Shown here one piece after another: positions 7,426 through 16,917 of a stretch of DNA of 64,000 nucleotides. The notes below the pieces were generated by a model that had not been told where the DNA came from, did not search any database, and saw nothing but the letters and a program-made list of their open reading frames with translations. Both the position numbers and the translations under genes were made by a program. The stretch is taken from positions 1,922,001-1,986,000 of the forward strand of contig NZ_JAERRG010000001.1 in assembly GCF_016741935.1 (NCBI RefSeq). The letters are read 5' to 3'. Source of the stretch: Streptomyces endocoffeicus. Its GTDB lineage: Bacteria; Actinomycetota; Actinomycetes; Streptomycetales; Streptomycetaceae. Within the stretch, counting starts at the first letter, position 1. The number at the start of each line of letters is the position of its first letter.

Positions 7426-8945
7426 GCTTCTCCTTCGTGGGCGTGCAGCCTGAAGGCCAGGTCACGGGCCCCGCCCCGGTCGAGCTTGCCGACCTTCGTC
7501 TGGGGCAGTTCCTCGACGCCGTAGACGTACTCGGGCCACTTGGTCTTGGACAGGCCGACGCTCTCCAGATGGCCGGTCACCTCGGCCAGATCGACGCCGT
7601 CGCCGTCCTTCTCGGCGACGACGAGCAGCGCCACGCGTTCGCCGAGGACATCGTCGGGGACCGGCGCGACACAGGCCCTGGCCACGCGCGGATGGCTGGC
7701 GACCGCGCGCTCTATCTCGGTGATGTCGATGTTGCGACCGCCGCGGATGATGATGTCCTTCTCGCGGCCCATGATGCTGATGGTGCCGTCCTCGTGGGTC
7801 ATCAGCAGGTCGCCGGTGGGCAGATAGCCGTCCTCGGTCAGCGCCGGCGGATCGGTTCTGCCCTCGCGGGCGTACCCGAGGAAGAGCGAGGGGCCGCGGA
7901 CCTGCGCCTGGCCGGTCACCCCCGGCCCGGCCACCTGGCCGTCGGGGGTGAGCGCGCGCACGTCCGTGCCCGGGAAGGGGCGGCCGTCCCTGCCGAGCCG
8001 GATTTCCTCGGGGTCGTCGGGGCTGGGCGAGGTGTGGCCCAGGCACTCGGACATGCCGAAGACGCGGAGGATCCTCGTGCCCAGCGACCGCTCGGCGCGG
8101 GCCAGCGCGCCACGGTCCATGGGTCCACCGCCGACGGTGATCGACCGGACGCCCCGGAGGACGCCGGAGCCGGCCGCCTCGGTGCCCATCTGCAGCGCCA
8201 TGGTCGGTACGCACATGGTCCAGCGGACACCGGCGTCGGCCATCCGCCGCATCGCCACCGCCCGGTCCCACTTCCCGGTCAGGACGAGCGGCCCGCGCAG
8301 CAGGAGGGAGAGATAGACCCCGAAGCAGTAGGCCGCCGTGGACGACAGCGGCACGATCGCCGCGACGGCGTCGCCCGGCGACAGGCCGTTGGCGTTGACG
8401 GTGCTCGTGGCGGCGTAGCGCAGGGCCCGCTCGGACTGTACGACGCCCTTGGGCCGCCCGGTGGAGCCGGAGGTCAGGCCGATGAGGACGCCGTCCGACC
8501 ACCGCGCCACCTCGCGCTGGTGGGGTGTGGACCGGCAGGTCCAGCCGTCGAGGACGGTCCGCGCCGGGCCGGGAAGCCGGGTGGATACCGTCCACTCGTC
8601 GATCGCCGAGGGCTCGGCGACGACGGCGTCGGGGCGGATGTCCTCCCATGCGGCGTCGAACTCGGCGGGGGTGGTGTGCCGATTGACCACCGCGAGCACC
8701 CCGCCCCGCAGGCCCACGGCGAGGGTGGCGGCGATGGTACGCCATGAGTTGTCGGCCTGGACCAGGACGGTGCCGACCGATCCGCCACCCGCCGAGTCGT
8801 CGGGCGCGTCGGCGGACAGCGCCTCGGCCAGCCGTACGGCCTCCTCGATCAGTTCCCGGGCCGTATGGCTGCCGGTGTCGTCGATCACGGCGATGAAGTC
8901 GGCTTCGTCCGCCTGCTGCTGGAACTCCCGCACTACCTGTCGCAT
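7422..8945 (-). CDS. AMP-dependent acyl-CoA synthetase/ligase
   Basis: 507 aa from the ATG at 8945 (GAGGGG ribosome binding site); the frame extends to 9032 but without family similarity. ANL-superfamily motifs are present in order: [13 protein letters not shown] (P-loop), FGMSECLGHT, TGDLLMTHEDGTISIMGREKD with IIIRGGRNIDITEIE, and the catalytic Lys in LPQTKVGKLDRGG. It should adenylate a carboxylic acid and transfer it to CoA, the entry step for the acyl-CoA enzymes encoded downstream. It is the only CoA ligase in the island, so it is the best candidate for substrate activation. Confidence 0.93.
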   Translation of the reverse strand: MRQVVREFQQQADEADFIAVIDDTGSHTARELIEEAVRLAEALSADAPDDSAGGGSVGTVLVQADNSWRTIAATLAVGLRGGVLAVVNRHTTPAEFDAAWEDIRPDAVVAEPSAIDEWTVSTRLPGPARTVLDGWTCRSTPHQREVARWSDGVLIGLTSGSTGRPKGVVQSERALRYAATSTVNANGLSPGDAVAAIVPLSSTAAYCFGVYLSLLLRGPLVLTGKWDRAVAMRRMADAGVRWTMCVPTMALQMGTEAAGSGVLRGVRSITVGGGPMDRGALARAERSLGTRILRVFGMSECLGHTSPSPDDPEEIRLGRDGRPFPGTDVRALTPDGQVAGPGVTGQAQVRGPSLFLGYAREGRTDPPALTEDGYLPTGDLLMTHEDGTISIMGREKDIIIRGGRNIDITEIERAVASHPRVARACVAPVPDDVLGERVALLVVAEKDGDGVDLAEVTGHLESVGLSKTKWPEYVYGVEELPQTKVGKLDRGGARDLAFRLHAHEGEA

Positions 8946-9035
8946 CCTGCCCCTCGTCGCGCTGTGCCGAACTCCGTTTGCCGAACTCTGTGGTGCTTGC
9001 CCTGCCGCCGGACCGGGCCGGGTGGCCCGCAATCC

Positions 9036-9356
9036 TCAGGCGGCGAACATCTCCGCCTCATGCCCCATGACCGCGATCCGGCGGCCCTTCATGTCGCCGA
9101 CCTGGGCGACGGCCGCGGCCCACTCGGGGCTCGCGAGGGCCTTCTTCAGGTCCTCCGGGGAGTCGAAGCCGAGCACGGAGAGCCCGTCCCAGCCCTCGGA
9201 ACGCGGCTCCAGAGCGGCGTCGATGTCGATGTGGCGCCAGGCACGCAGGCCGGGCAGGCGGTAGGTCAGCTCCGCGTGGTCGCCGCGCCACCAGGTGATG
9301 AACTGCTCGTGCGTCCACTCCGGGGGACGGGCTGCCAGCAGGACGAGGTTGTACAT
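9036..9356 (-). CDS. EthD-domain protein (dimeric alpha/beta barrel)
   Basis: About 106 aa from the ATG at 9356 (an upstream ATG at 9374 is possible). The pattern MYNLVLLAARPPEWTHEQF, then WWRGDHAELTYRLPGL, and GFDSPEDLKKALASPEW is characteristic of the EthD/ferredoxin-like-barrel family. Members occur beside degradation operons and act as small oxygenases, isomerases or accessory proteins; the function here is unknown. It lies between the NTF2-like genes and the CoA ligase in the same operon. Confidence 0.85.
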   Translation of the reverse strand: MYNLVLLAARPPEWTHEQFITWWRGDHAELTYRLPGLRAWRHIDIDAALEPRSEGWDGLSVLGFDSPEDLKKALASPEWAAAVAQVGDMKGRRIAVMGHEAEMFAA

Positions 9357-9426
9357 GACAGTGCTACTCCGCACGGTGTCGATGGGATGTGGGTGGTGGG
9401 CGGGTCCGATACCGGTCAGGTACCGG

Positions 9427-9804
9427 TCAGGTGAAGCGGATCTCGGATGAGCGCCCGATCAGCAGGCGCCGCAGCCGACCTTCGCCGTTCACCCGCCCGG
9501 CGGCGACGAAGCTGGCCTCGGGGACGCCCGCCCGTCGTACCTCGCCCAGGAAGAGCTCGTCCTGGCCGAGCGTGGTCGCCGACAGCAGATGGTGGGTGCG
9601 GGTGCCCTTCTCACGCTGTTCGAGGTAGCCCACCAGGGCGGCGCGGTCCCCGGCGAAGTCGGTGGCGTTGCCGTCGCCGGTGGAGAACAGGATGGACAGC
9701 GAGAAGTCGTCGCTGATCAGGTCGAGGATCCGGGACGGCTCATCACCGTCCAGTATCTCGAACCACGCGGTGAGGAAGGGGGCCGCGGCCGGGGTGTCCG
9801 TCAT
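9427..9804 (-). CDS. NTF2/SnoaL-like small protein, second of tandem pair
   Basis: A 125-aa protein with the NTF2-like cone fold pattern: FLTAWFEILDGDEPSRIL, then DDFSLSILF, and a C-terminal beta sheet (EASFVAAGRVNG). The fold includes ketosteroid isomerase, scytalone dehydratase and SnoaL cyclases, plus many non-catalytic proteins. Its ATG overlaps the stop of the paralogous upstream gene by 4 bp, suggesting a heteromeric pair. An isomerase or hydratase role in ring metabolism is possible but unproven. Confidence 0.75.
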   Translation of the reverse strand: MTDTPAAAPFLTAWFEILDGDEPSRILDLISDDFSLSILFSTGDGNATDFAGDRAALVGYLEQREKGTRTHHLLSATTLGQDELFLGEVRRAGVPEASFVAAGRVNGEGRLRRLLIGRSSEIRFT

Positions 9805-10169
9805 GCCCGGCTCCCGTCGCCCGCCCAGTCGACCAGTTCGAACGAGGTGGTGAAGAACGACTGGTAGCGCGCGATGAGCCCGCCGGGCGAGATCACCGCG
9901 GCCGAGAGGAAGGAGCCGGTGTACCGCCCGCCCTCCGTCACCACCCCGTACACGGTCTCGAGGTCGCCCTCCCGGCTGTGGCGCAGGATCTCATGCGACC
10001 GTTCCTTGGGGTTCCGGCCGGCTATGTACGCGGCGAAGTCCTCCTTGGACTCGCCGGTGACCTCATGGCCCGGCAGGGCGATGAGGAATCGGAAGTCGGG
10101 TTCGAGCAGGTCCAGCGTCCGTTCCGGATGCGGGCTGTCCATACTGGTCATATAGGTGAGCAACGCCAT
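9801..10169 (-). CDS. NTF2/SnoaL-like small protein, first gene of ligase operon
   Basis: 122 aa from the ATG at 10169, preceded by GAAAGGG; the frame upstream to 10223 is non-coding-like. Sequence features (LTYMTSMDSPHPERTL, LEPDFRFLIALPG, SFLSAAVISPGGLIARY) match the NTF2-like superfamily and the next gene. It opens the operon NTF2-NTF2-EthD-ligase-hydrolase (10169 to 6385). A TetR-type operator lies 71 bp upstream at 10240-10252. Confidence 0.75.
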   Translation of the reverse strand: MALLTYMTSMDSPHPERTLDLLEPDFRFLIALPGHEVTGESKEDFAAYIAGRNPKERSHEILRHSREGDLETVYGVVTEGGRYTGSFLSAAVISPGGLIARYQSFFTTSFELVDWAGDGSRA

Positions 10170-10239
10170 GACTGCGCCCTTTCGATCGGCGGTCGAGCGC
10201 TCCCGGGGACCCGGGGCCGTCACGAGCCCCAGATCAACC

Positions 10240-10252
10240 TGAGTTCAGTTCA
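10240..10252. promoter_or_regulatory. TetR-type operator, site 1 (reads TGAACTGAACTCA on minus strand)
   Basis: A 13-bp pseudo-palindrome of the family TGAACTSARTTCA, extended by a further AATTCA half to 10257. It lies between the TetR gene and the NTF2/ligase operon, 71 bp before the latter's start. Seven similar sites occur elsewhere in the island. Confidence 0.6.
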
Positions 10253-10313
10253 ATTCACGTTGGATGTTAATCCCGGGGAAACACGGCTGACAAGGGTCCG
10301 TGGAACGCGAAAC

Positions 10314-10341
10314 GGCCCCCGGCGGATATCCGCCGGGGGCC
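10314..10341 (-). terminator. Perfect 28-bp palindrome, terminator-like, after TetR gene
   Basis: The 14-bp arm GGCCCCCGGCGGAT is followed immediately by its exact reverse complement. It begins 28 bp downstream of the TetR stop codon (10369) and precedes the NTF2 operon promoter, so it should isolate the regulator gene from the operon. No U tract is visible, as is common in Streptomyces. Confidence 0.65.
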
Positions 10342-10368
10342 GGAGGCGACGAGGGGCCGCTCAGGGGG

Positions 10369-10992
10369 TCACGTGGCGACCATCCGCACACACGCGCCCT
10401 CGATCAGTTCACTGACCTCCGACAGCGGCGTCGGCCCCGACGGCCGGTACCACCGCCAGACGCTGACGATCAGGCCGAGCACGCCCGAGCCCAGCAGTTG
10501 CGCGTCCCGGAGCGGGAAAGCGCCCATGGACATGCCCCGGACCAGCAGGTTCGTCCAGTTACGCTCGACGAGCTGAACCAGCTTGCGGGCCTCGACGCGC
10601 TCGGCCTCCTCCCGCTTGGACTTGCGCGTGCCGGAGAGCAGATCCATGTGGTTGTGCAGGATCCGCATCTGCAGGACCTCTTGGTCCGAGACGTCATAGG
10701 CCGCGCGCACGGCCGCCCGGAGCGCCTCGGTCGGGTCCTCGACGCCCTCGGTCGCCTCCGTGAACTTGTCGTGGGACCGCTGGAGCTCCAGCCGCATGAT
10801 GGTCAGCAGGCAGTGGGTCTTGGACTCGAAGTAGTGGTACAGCGCCGTCTGCCCGATGCCGACCCGCTCCGCCACGGTGGACCACTTGGTGGCCTCGAAC
10901 CCCGTCTCGCCGAAGCAGTCGACGGCGGCCGTCAGGATGGCGGCCCGCTTGGACCTCGGTCCCGCTTCCGGTTCAACGATTCTCGTCGCCAT
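10369..10992 (-). CDS. TetR family regulator, likely controller of the catabolic island
   Basis: A 207-aa regulator. The N-terminal helix-turn-helix spans residues about 15-62 (KRAAILTAAVDCFGETGF, then VAERVGIGQTALYHYFESK). The C-terminal ligand domain contains RWYRPSGPTPLSEV, a pattern I associate with KstR2-like regulators of actinobacterial steroid catabolism. It is the only TetR gene in the island. A candidate operator sits 55 bp upstream (11047-11059), implying autoregulation, and similar sites precede seven other transcription units. The natural ligand is probably an acyl-CoA pathway intermediate, by analogy. Confidence 0.9.
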   Translation of the reverse strand: MATRIVEPEAGPRSKRAAILTAAVDCFGETGFEATKWSTVAERVGIGQTALYHYFESKTHCLLTIMRLELQRSHDKFTEATEGVEDPTEALRAAVRAAYDVSDQEVLQMRILHNHMDLLSGTRKSKREEAERVEARKLVQLVERNWTNLLVRGMSMGAFPLRDAQLLGSGVLGLIVSVWRWYRPSGPTPLSEVSELIEGACVRMVAT

Positions 10993-11046
10993 GCCTCGTC
11001 TCCTGGCTGCAGCCCACCGTGTCCGTACCCGAGAGTAGCCCCAAGC

Positions 11047-11059
11047 TGAACTCAGTTGC
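11047..11059. promoter_or_regulatory. TetR-type operator, site 2 (TGAACTCAGTTGC)
   Basis: Member of the TGAACTSARTTCA family with the right half degenerate. It lies 55 bp upstream of the TetR start (10992) and just beyond the stop of the thiolase gene (11083), as expected for autoregulation. Confidence 0.5.
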
Positions 11060-11082
11060 CAATCGACGTGAACAGATCCGGG

Positions 11083-12231
11083 TCAAAGGCGCTCCAGCAC
11101 GGTCGCGTTCGCCATGCCGCCGCCCTCGCACATCGTCTGCAGACCGTAGCGCCCCTGGGTCCTGCGCAGTTGGTGGACGAGCGTGGTCATGAGGCGGGCG
11201 CCGGTGGCGCCGAGCGGATGTCCGAGCGCGATGGCGCCGCCGAAGGCGTTGACCCGCTCCGGGTCGGCGCCGATCTCCTTCTGCCAGGCGAGGACGACGG
11301 AGGCGAACGCCTCGTTGATCTCCACCAGGTCGATGGCGCCGATCGACAGCCCGGCCCGGTCCAGGACCTTCTCGGTGGCGGGGATCGGACCGGTCAGCAT
11401 GTGGATCGGATCGGAGCCGACGACGGCCATGGTGTGCACCCGCGCGAGCGGGGTCAGGCCGTGGCGGCGCACCGCCTCCTCGGAGGCGATCAGCAGGGCG
11501 GCGGCTCCGTCGGAGATCTGGCTGGAGACGGCGGCGGTCAGCCGGCCGTCCTCGGTGAGGGTCTTCAGCCCGGCCATCTTCTCCAGGGTGGTGTCGGCGC
11601 GCGGGCCCTCATCGGCGGTGAGTCCGAAGGCCGGGGTGATCTCGTCGTCGAAGGCACCGCCGGCCTGGGCGGCGAGGGCGCGCTGGTGGCTGGTGAGCGC
11701 GAACCCCTCCATGTCCGCCCGGGAGACGCCCCACTTCTCGGCGATCAGTTCGGCCCCGCGGAACTGGGAGACCTCCTGGTCCCCGAAGTGCTCGCGCCAG
11801 CCGTCCCCCGCGTACGGGCTGCCCATACCGGCCTGTTCGCCGACGGTCATGGGGCTGGCGATGGGCACCAGGCTCATCACCTCCACCCCGCCGGCGACCA
11901 CCAGATCGGCGGCCCCGGAGCCGACCGCCTGGGCGGCGAAGTGCACGGCCTGCTGGGAGGAACCGCACTGGCGGTCGATGGTGGTGCCGGGGACGTGCTG
12001 CGGCAGCCCGGCGGACAGCCATGCGGTGCGTGCGATGTTGCCGGTCTGCGCGCCGAGCTGGCTGACGCACCCGAAGTACACGTCGTCGACGGCGCCCGGG
12101 TCGGCTCCGCTGCGCTCCAGCAGGGCGCGCAGCGCATGGGCGCCGAGATCGGCGGGGTGGACGCCGCTGAGCGTGCCCTTGCGGCGGCCGACGGGGGTGC
12201 GGACGGCTCCGACGATGAATGCTTCCGTCAC
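11083..12231 (-). CDS. Acetyl-CoA acetyltransferase / 3-ketoacyl-CoA thiolase
   Basis: A 382-aa thiolase. The acyl-accepting Cys is in DRQCGSSQQAVHFA (about residue 88), the catalytic His in GGAIALGHPLGATGARL, and the second Cys in TMCEGGGMANATVLE. NEAF is also present. All catalytic residues are intact, so it should cleave 3-oxoacyl-CoA with CoA, releasing acetyl- or propionyl-CoA. The overall pattern is close to the FadA5/FadA6-like thiolases of steroid-degrading actinobacteria. It is the last gene of the ten-gene operon beginning at 20538. Confidence 0.93.
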   Translation of the reverse strand: MTEAFIVGAVRTPVGRRKGTLSGVHPADLGAHALRALLERSGADPGAVDDVYFGCVSQLGAQTGNIARTAWLSAGLPQHVPGTTIDRQCGSSQQAVHFAAQAVGSGAADLVVAGGVEVMSLVPIASPMTVGEQAGMGSPYAGDGWREHFGDQEVSQFRGAELIAEKWGVSRADMEGFALTSHQRALAAQAGGAFDDEITPAFGLTADEGPRADTTLEKMAGLKTLTEDGRLTAAVSSQISDGAAALLIASEEAVRRHGLTPLARVHTMAVVGSDPIHMLTGPIPATEKVLDRAGLSIGAIDLVEINEAFASVVLAWQKEIGADPERVNAFGGAIALGHPLGATGARLMTTLVHQLRRTQGRYGLQTMCEGGGMANATVLERL

Positions 12232-12260
12232 GGTGGGGCTCCAGGGGTTTCGGGGAGGAG

Positions 12261-13052
12261 TCAGGTGCTGGGGGCGGCGCGGGTGAAGTCGGGCGCCCGC
12301 TTGGCCAGGAAGGCGGCGACACCTTCACGGCCCGCGGCGGAGGAGGCCGCGGCGGCGATCGCACGGGCCTCGCGGTCCAGATGCGTACCGAGGTCCGCGG
12401 TCAGCCCGGTGGCGACGAGACGGCGGGTGGCGCCGAAGGCGGCAGTGGGTCCGTCGCGCAGGGCCTCGGCCGTGCGCACGGCCTCGGCGGCCAGCCGGTC
12501 GGGGGCGACGACCCGGCTCACCAGGCCGATGGCCTCGGCCTCCGCCGCCTTGACGCGGCGGTTGGTCAGCAGCAGGTCCAGGGCCCGCTTGGGGCCGACG
12601 AGCCGGGGCAGGAACCAGCTCACTCCGGCATCCGGTGAGTAACCGATCCCGGTGTAGGCGGTGGTGAACGAGGCGTTGTCGGCGGCGAGGGTCACATCGG
12701 CGGACGCGGCCAGGCCGATGCCCGCACCGGCGACGGCTCCCTGCACGGCGGCCACCACGGGCGCGTCGCCCGCCGCGAACGTACGCAGGGCCTCGTGGAG
12801 CGCGCCGGTCACCGCGATGAGGTGCTTCTCCAGCGCCTCGCCGGAGAGCCGGGAGAACTCCCCGAGGTCGCCGCCGACGCAGAAGGACTTCCCCTCGCCG
12901 GTCAGCAGCACGGCGCGTACGGACTCGGCGGCGCAGGCCCGCGCCGCGTCCAGCAGTCCGCCTGCCATCTCCAGGTCGATGGCGTTGCCCGACTCCCCGC
13001 GGCGCAGGGTGACGCGGGCCAGGCCGTCGTCGATCTCGATGCCGACCCTCAT
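12261..13052 (-). CDS. Enoyl-CoA hydratase/isomerase family, PaaG-like
   Basis: 263 aa from the ATG at 13052, overlapping the previous stop (ATGA). Crotonase motifs include the oxyanion region AVQGAVAGAGIGLAASADV. The two hydratase glutamates are not found at the expected places. Instead the segment YTGIGYSPDAGVSWFLPRL has an Asp where PaaG-type 2,3-isomerases have their catalytic Asp. I therefore favour an enoyl-CoA or ring isomerase over a hydratase. Member of the 20538-to-11083 operon, between an SDR and the thiolase. Confidence 0.88.
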   Translation of the reverse strand: MRVGIEIDDGLARVTLRRGESGNAIDLEMAGGLLDAARACAAESVRAVLLTGEGKSFCVGGDLGEFSRLSGEALEKHLIAVTGALHEALRTFAAGDAPVVAAVQGAVAGAGIGLAASADVTLAADNASFTTAYTGIGYSPDAGVSWFLPRLVGPKRALDLLLTNRRVKAAEAEAIGLVSRVVAPDRLAAEAVRTAEALRDGPTAAFGATRRLVATGLTADLGTHLDREARAIAAAASSAAGREGVAAFLAKRAPDFTRAAPST

Positions 13053-13903
13053 CGCGCGGTCCATCCGCCGTCGACGGTCAGCACCTGGCCGGTGCAGTAC
13101 GAGGAGGCGTCCGAGGCGAGGAACAGCAGCGCGCCGTCGAGTTCATGGGCCCCGCCGCCGCGCCGCAGCAGGGTGTTGCGCTCGACCCAGCGGCTGGAGC
13201 GCTCGTCGCCGAAGAGGTCCGCGGTCATCTCGGTGCGGAACCAGCCCGGGGCGAGCGCGTTGACGCGGGTTCCGGTCGCGCCCCACTGACCGGCCAGCTC
13301 CCGGGTCAGCCCGATCAGCCCGGCCTTGGACGCCGCGTAGCTCGCGCCGCCCAGCGGGGCGGCGGTGACCAGGCCGAGGATGGAGGAGACGTTGATGACG
13401 CTCCGGGGCGGGTCGCCGTCCACGGCGGGTGCCTCCGCCACCAGGCGCGCCAGGTGGAAGGGAGCGGTGAGGTTGACGCCGAGGACGTCGTCGAAGGCGT
13501 CCGGGGATTCGTCCTCGGCGCGGGTCTCCCCGGACGTGGCCGCGTTGTTGACCAGGACGTCGATGCGGCCGGTGACACCCAGCGCCGTCCCGGTCAGCCG
13601 CGCGCGGTCGGCGGCGAGCGAGACATCGCAGGCGACCGGGTGGATGCGGGTGTCGGAGTCGGCGAGTTCGTTCAGCCGGTCGATCCGCCGGGCGGCGGCG
13701 AACACGGTGGCGCCGGCCTGCGCGAGGACGGCGGCGAAGCGTGCGCCGAGCCCCGCGGACGCGCCGGTGACCACGGCCGTCCTGCCGCGCAGCGAGAACA
13801 GCTCCGCGGCGGGCCGGGGCACGTTCCGTGGCTCGGCCGCCTCTCCGCCCCCATCGGCGGGGCGGGGCGCGGTCGTCCCTTTCGAGGTCGTCTTGGAGGT
13901 CAT
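13049..13903 (-). CDS. SDR family oxidoreductase
   Basis: 284 aa from the ATG at 13903. A Thr/Pro-rich leader of about 38 residues precedes the Rossmann domain. NAD(P) motif TGASAGLGARF, the NNAAT motif, catalytic Ser in INVSSILG and YAASK (YxxxK) are intact, and the C-terminal VDGGW ending is typical of classical SDRs. It should oxidise or reduce a hydroxyl/keto group of an acyl-CoA or ring intermediate. Overlaps by 4 bp with the upstream SDR and the downstream crotonase gene, so translation is tightly coupled. Confidence 0.92.
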   Translation of the reverse strand: MTSKTTSKGTTAPRPADGGGEAAEPRNVPRPAAELFSLRGRTAVVTGASAGLGARFAAVLAQAGATVFAAARRIDRLNELADSDTRIHPVACDVSLAADRARLTGTALGVTGRIDVLVNNAATSGETRAEDESPDAFDDVLGVNLTAPFHLARLVAEAPAVDGDPPRSVINVSSILGLVTAAPLGGASYAASKAGLIGLTRELAGQWGATGTRVNALAPGWFRTEMTADLFGDERSSRWVERNTLLRRGGGAHELDGALLFLASDASSYCTGQVLTVDGGWTAR

Positions 13904-14672
13904 CCCTCCACCCCGATCGGCAGGGCGGTCGCGCCGCCGTCGAGCACCAGGGTCTGGCCGGTCATCCAGGAGGAGGCGTCGGAGGCCAGGAACAGCGCGG
14001 CGTGGGCCACGTCCTCCACGGTGCCGAGGCGCCGCAGCGGCAGCTTGGCGGTGAGGATCGGCTCGCGGACCTCCCACACCGCCCGTGCCAGCTCGGTCTT
14101 GATCAGTCCGGGGGCGATGGCGTTGACGCGGGCGTGCGGCCCGAGTTCGTAGGCGAGCTGCCGGGTCATGTGCAGCATGGCGGCCTTGGTGGCGTTGTAG
14201 TAGCCGATGTGCGGATCGACGATGAGCCCGCCGACGGAGGCGATGTTGACCACCGCTCCCCCGTGTTCGGCCATCCAGGACCGCCAGGCACACCGGGTCC
14301 AGGCGATCATGCCGTACTGGTTGACGCGGACGGTCTTCTCCGCGCGCGGCAGGTCCAGGTCGAGCAGATCGCCGTGGTACGGGTTGGTCGCCGCGTTGTT
14401 GACGAGGATGTCGAGGCGGCCGAAGCGGGCCATGGTCTCCTCGACGCACCGCTCGGCCTGCTCCGGTTCACCGGCGTTCGCCACCACCGTGTGTACGTCG
14501 CCGTCGCCCTTGACGCGCAGCAACTCCTCGCGGGCCTCGGCGAGTCCGGCCGGTTTACGGGCCGCGATCACCACATGTGCGCCGGCCGCCCGGTAGGCGG
14601 TGGCGATGCCGAGGCCGATGCCACGGGATCCGCCGGTGATGACGGCCACCTTGCCGTCGAGGCTGTTGGCGC

Positions 14673-14676
<4 letters not shown>
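13900..14676 (-). CDS. SDR family oxidoreductase
   Basis: 258 aa from a GTG at 14676, which overlaps the upstream stop (GTGA). Motifs: TGGSRGIGLGIA, LVNNAATNP, VNIASVGG with YNATK (YxxxK), ending in LVLDGGATALP. A likely hydroxyacyl-CoA or alcohol dehydrogenase. It forms a direct tandem with the SDR at 13049-13903; the two share only family-level similarity, so probably act on different positions of the substrate. Confidence 0.92.
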
Positions 14677-15905
<1,229 letters not shown>

Positions 15906-15942
15906 GATTGCTCCTGTTCGGTGGGGGCGTACCGCTGCCGGA

Positions 15943-16917
15943 TCAGCCGAGGATGTCGCGGGCCGTGCGGATCATGGCGGCGATGGTGGGCGGCAGGCGT
16001 TCCTGGTCCGGGTCGTGGTGCTTGCCCTCGCGGTGCCGGCGGAGGTTGTGGCCCATGATCGCGGCCATCTTCATGCGGCCGAGTGCCCGGAACCAGTCCA
16101 TCGCGGGCAGCGCGGGCCGCCCGGCACCGTAGGTGTCCAGCAGTTCGGCCTCGCCGGGCAGTCCGGGCACGGCGTGGCCCAGTCGGGGGAAGTTGTGGTG
16201 GTCGGCGAAGAGCAGGAACCAGCCCAGGTCGATGCGCGGGTCGCCGACGCTCCAGATCTCCCAGTCGACGACGGCCACCGCCCGCTCGCCCACGCACAGC
16301 ACATTGCCGAGCCGGAAGTCCCCGTGCAGCAGCACCGGCGGGAGGCCTCCTGGTACGCCATCGGCGAGACGTACCAGCAACTCCTCCCCGCCGGGCCGCA
16401 GTTCGGGGGGAACGGCACGCAGGGTGCGGCTCCATCGCTCCAGCTCGCCGGAGGGGTCGAGCGGTGCGGGCGGGTCGAGCCCGGGGGTGTGCACATCGGT
16501 GCCGTGCAGCCGTCTCAGAACGGACGCGATCTCCAGCATCCGGGCGCGGGCCGTCGCGTCGGGCACCTCATGGTCGTCCAGTACCGGCTCGACGGCCTCA
16601 CCGTCCGCGAAGTCCATGGCGAACCAGGCGGGTTGGGTCTCGTCGACGGCCACCACGCCCGGTACCGGCACCGGGGATCCGGCCAGCGCGCCCAGCACCC
16701 GTGCCTGGCGCAGGACGTCGTTGCGTCCGACGGGCCGCTGCCCCGGTGGCACGGCCTTGACGACGTACCGGGCGTCCCCCGCCGCGACCTCGTAGGTCAG
16801 CCCGGAGTGTCCGCCCGGCAGCACCTCCAACGTGCCGATGGCCGCGCCCGGGTGGTGGCGGGCGAGCCGGTCGCGGACCCGGGCGGCCAGCTCCGGCACC
16901 TCGGTGGCCATGCTCAT
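15943..16917 (-). CDS. Phosphotransferase-fold (APH) kinase, probable hydroxyacyl-CoA kinase
   Basis: 324 aa from the ATG at 16917, overlapping the upstream dehydrogenase stop (ATGA). Kinase landmarks: LLHGDFRLGNVL (Brenner-type catalytic Asp and Asn) and VVDWEIWSVGDPRIDLGW (metal-binding Asp). The N-lobe has LPGGHSGLTYEV and YVVKAVPPG with the ATP Lys. It resembles the kinase half of ACAD10/11 and LvaA rather than antibiotic-resistance APH enzymes. The predicted reaction is ATP-dependent phosphorylation of a 4-hydroxyacyl-CoA, handed to the dehydrogenase at 14673-15905. No resistance role is suggested by context. Confidence 0.85.
   Translation of the reverse strand: MSMATEVPELAARVRDRLARHHPGAAIGTLEVLPGGHSGLTYEVAAGDARYVVKAVPPGQRPVGRNDVLRQARVLGALAGSPVPVPGVVAVDETQPAWFAMDFADGEAVEPVLDDHEVPDATARARMLEIASVLRRLHGTDVHTPGLDPPAPLDPSGELERWSRTLRAVPPELRPGGEELLVRLADGVPGGLPPVLLHGDFRLGNVLCVGERAVAVVDWEIWSVGDPRIDLGWFLLFADHHNFPRLGHAVPGLPGEAELLDTYGAGRPALPAMDWFRALGRMKMAAIMGHNLRRHREGKHHDPDQERLPPTIAAMIRTARDILG

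Noticed and set aside
9409..9431. An 11-bp tandem duplication TACCGGTCAGG
   Set aside because: Only two copies at the end of an NTF2-like gene; too short and lacking context to mean anything.
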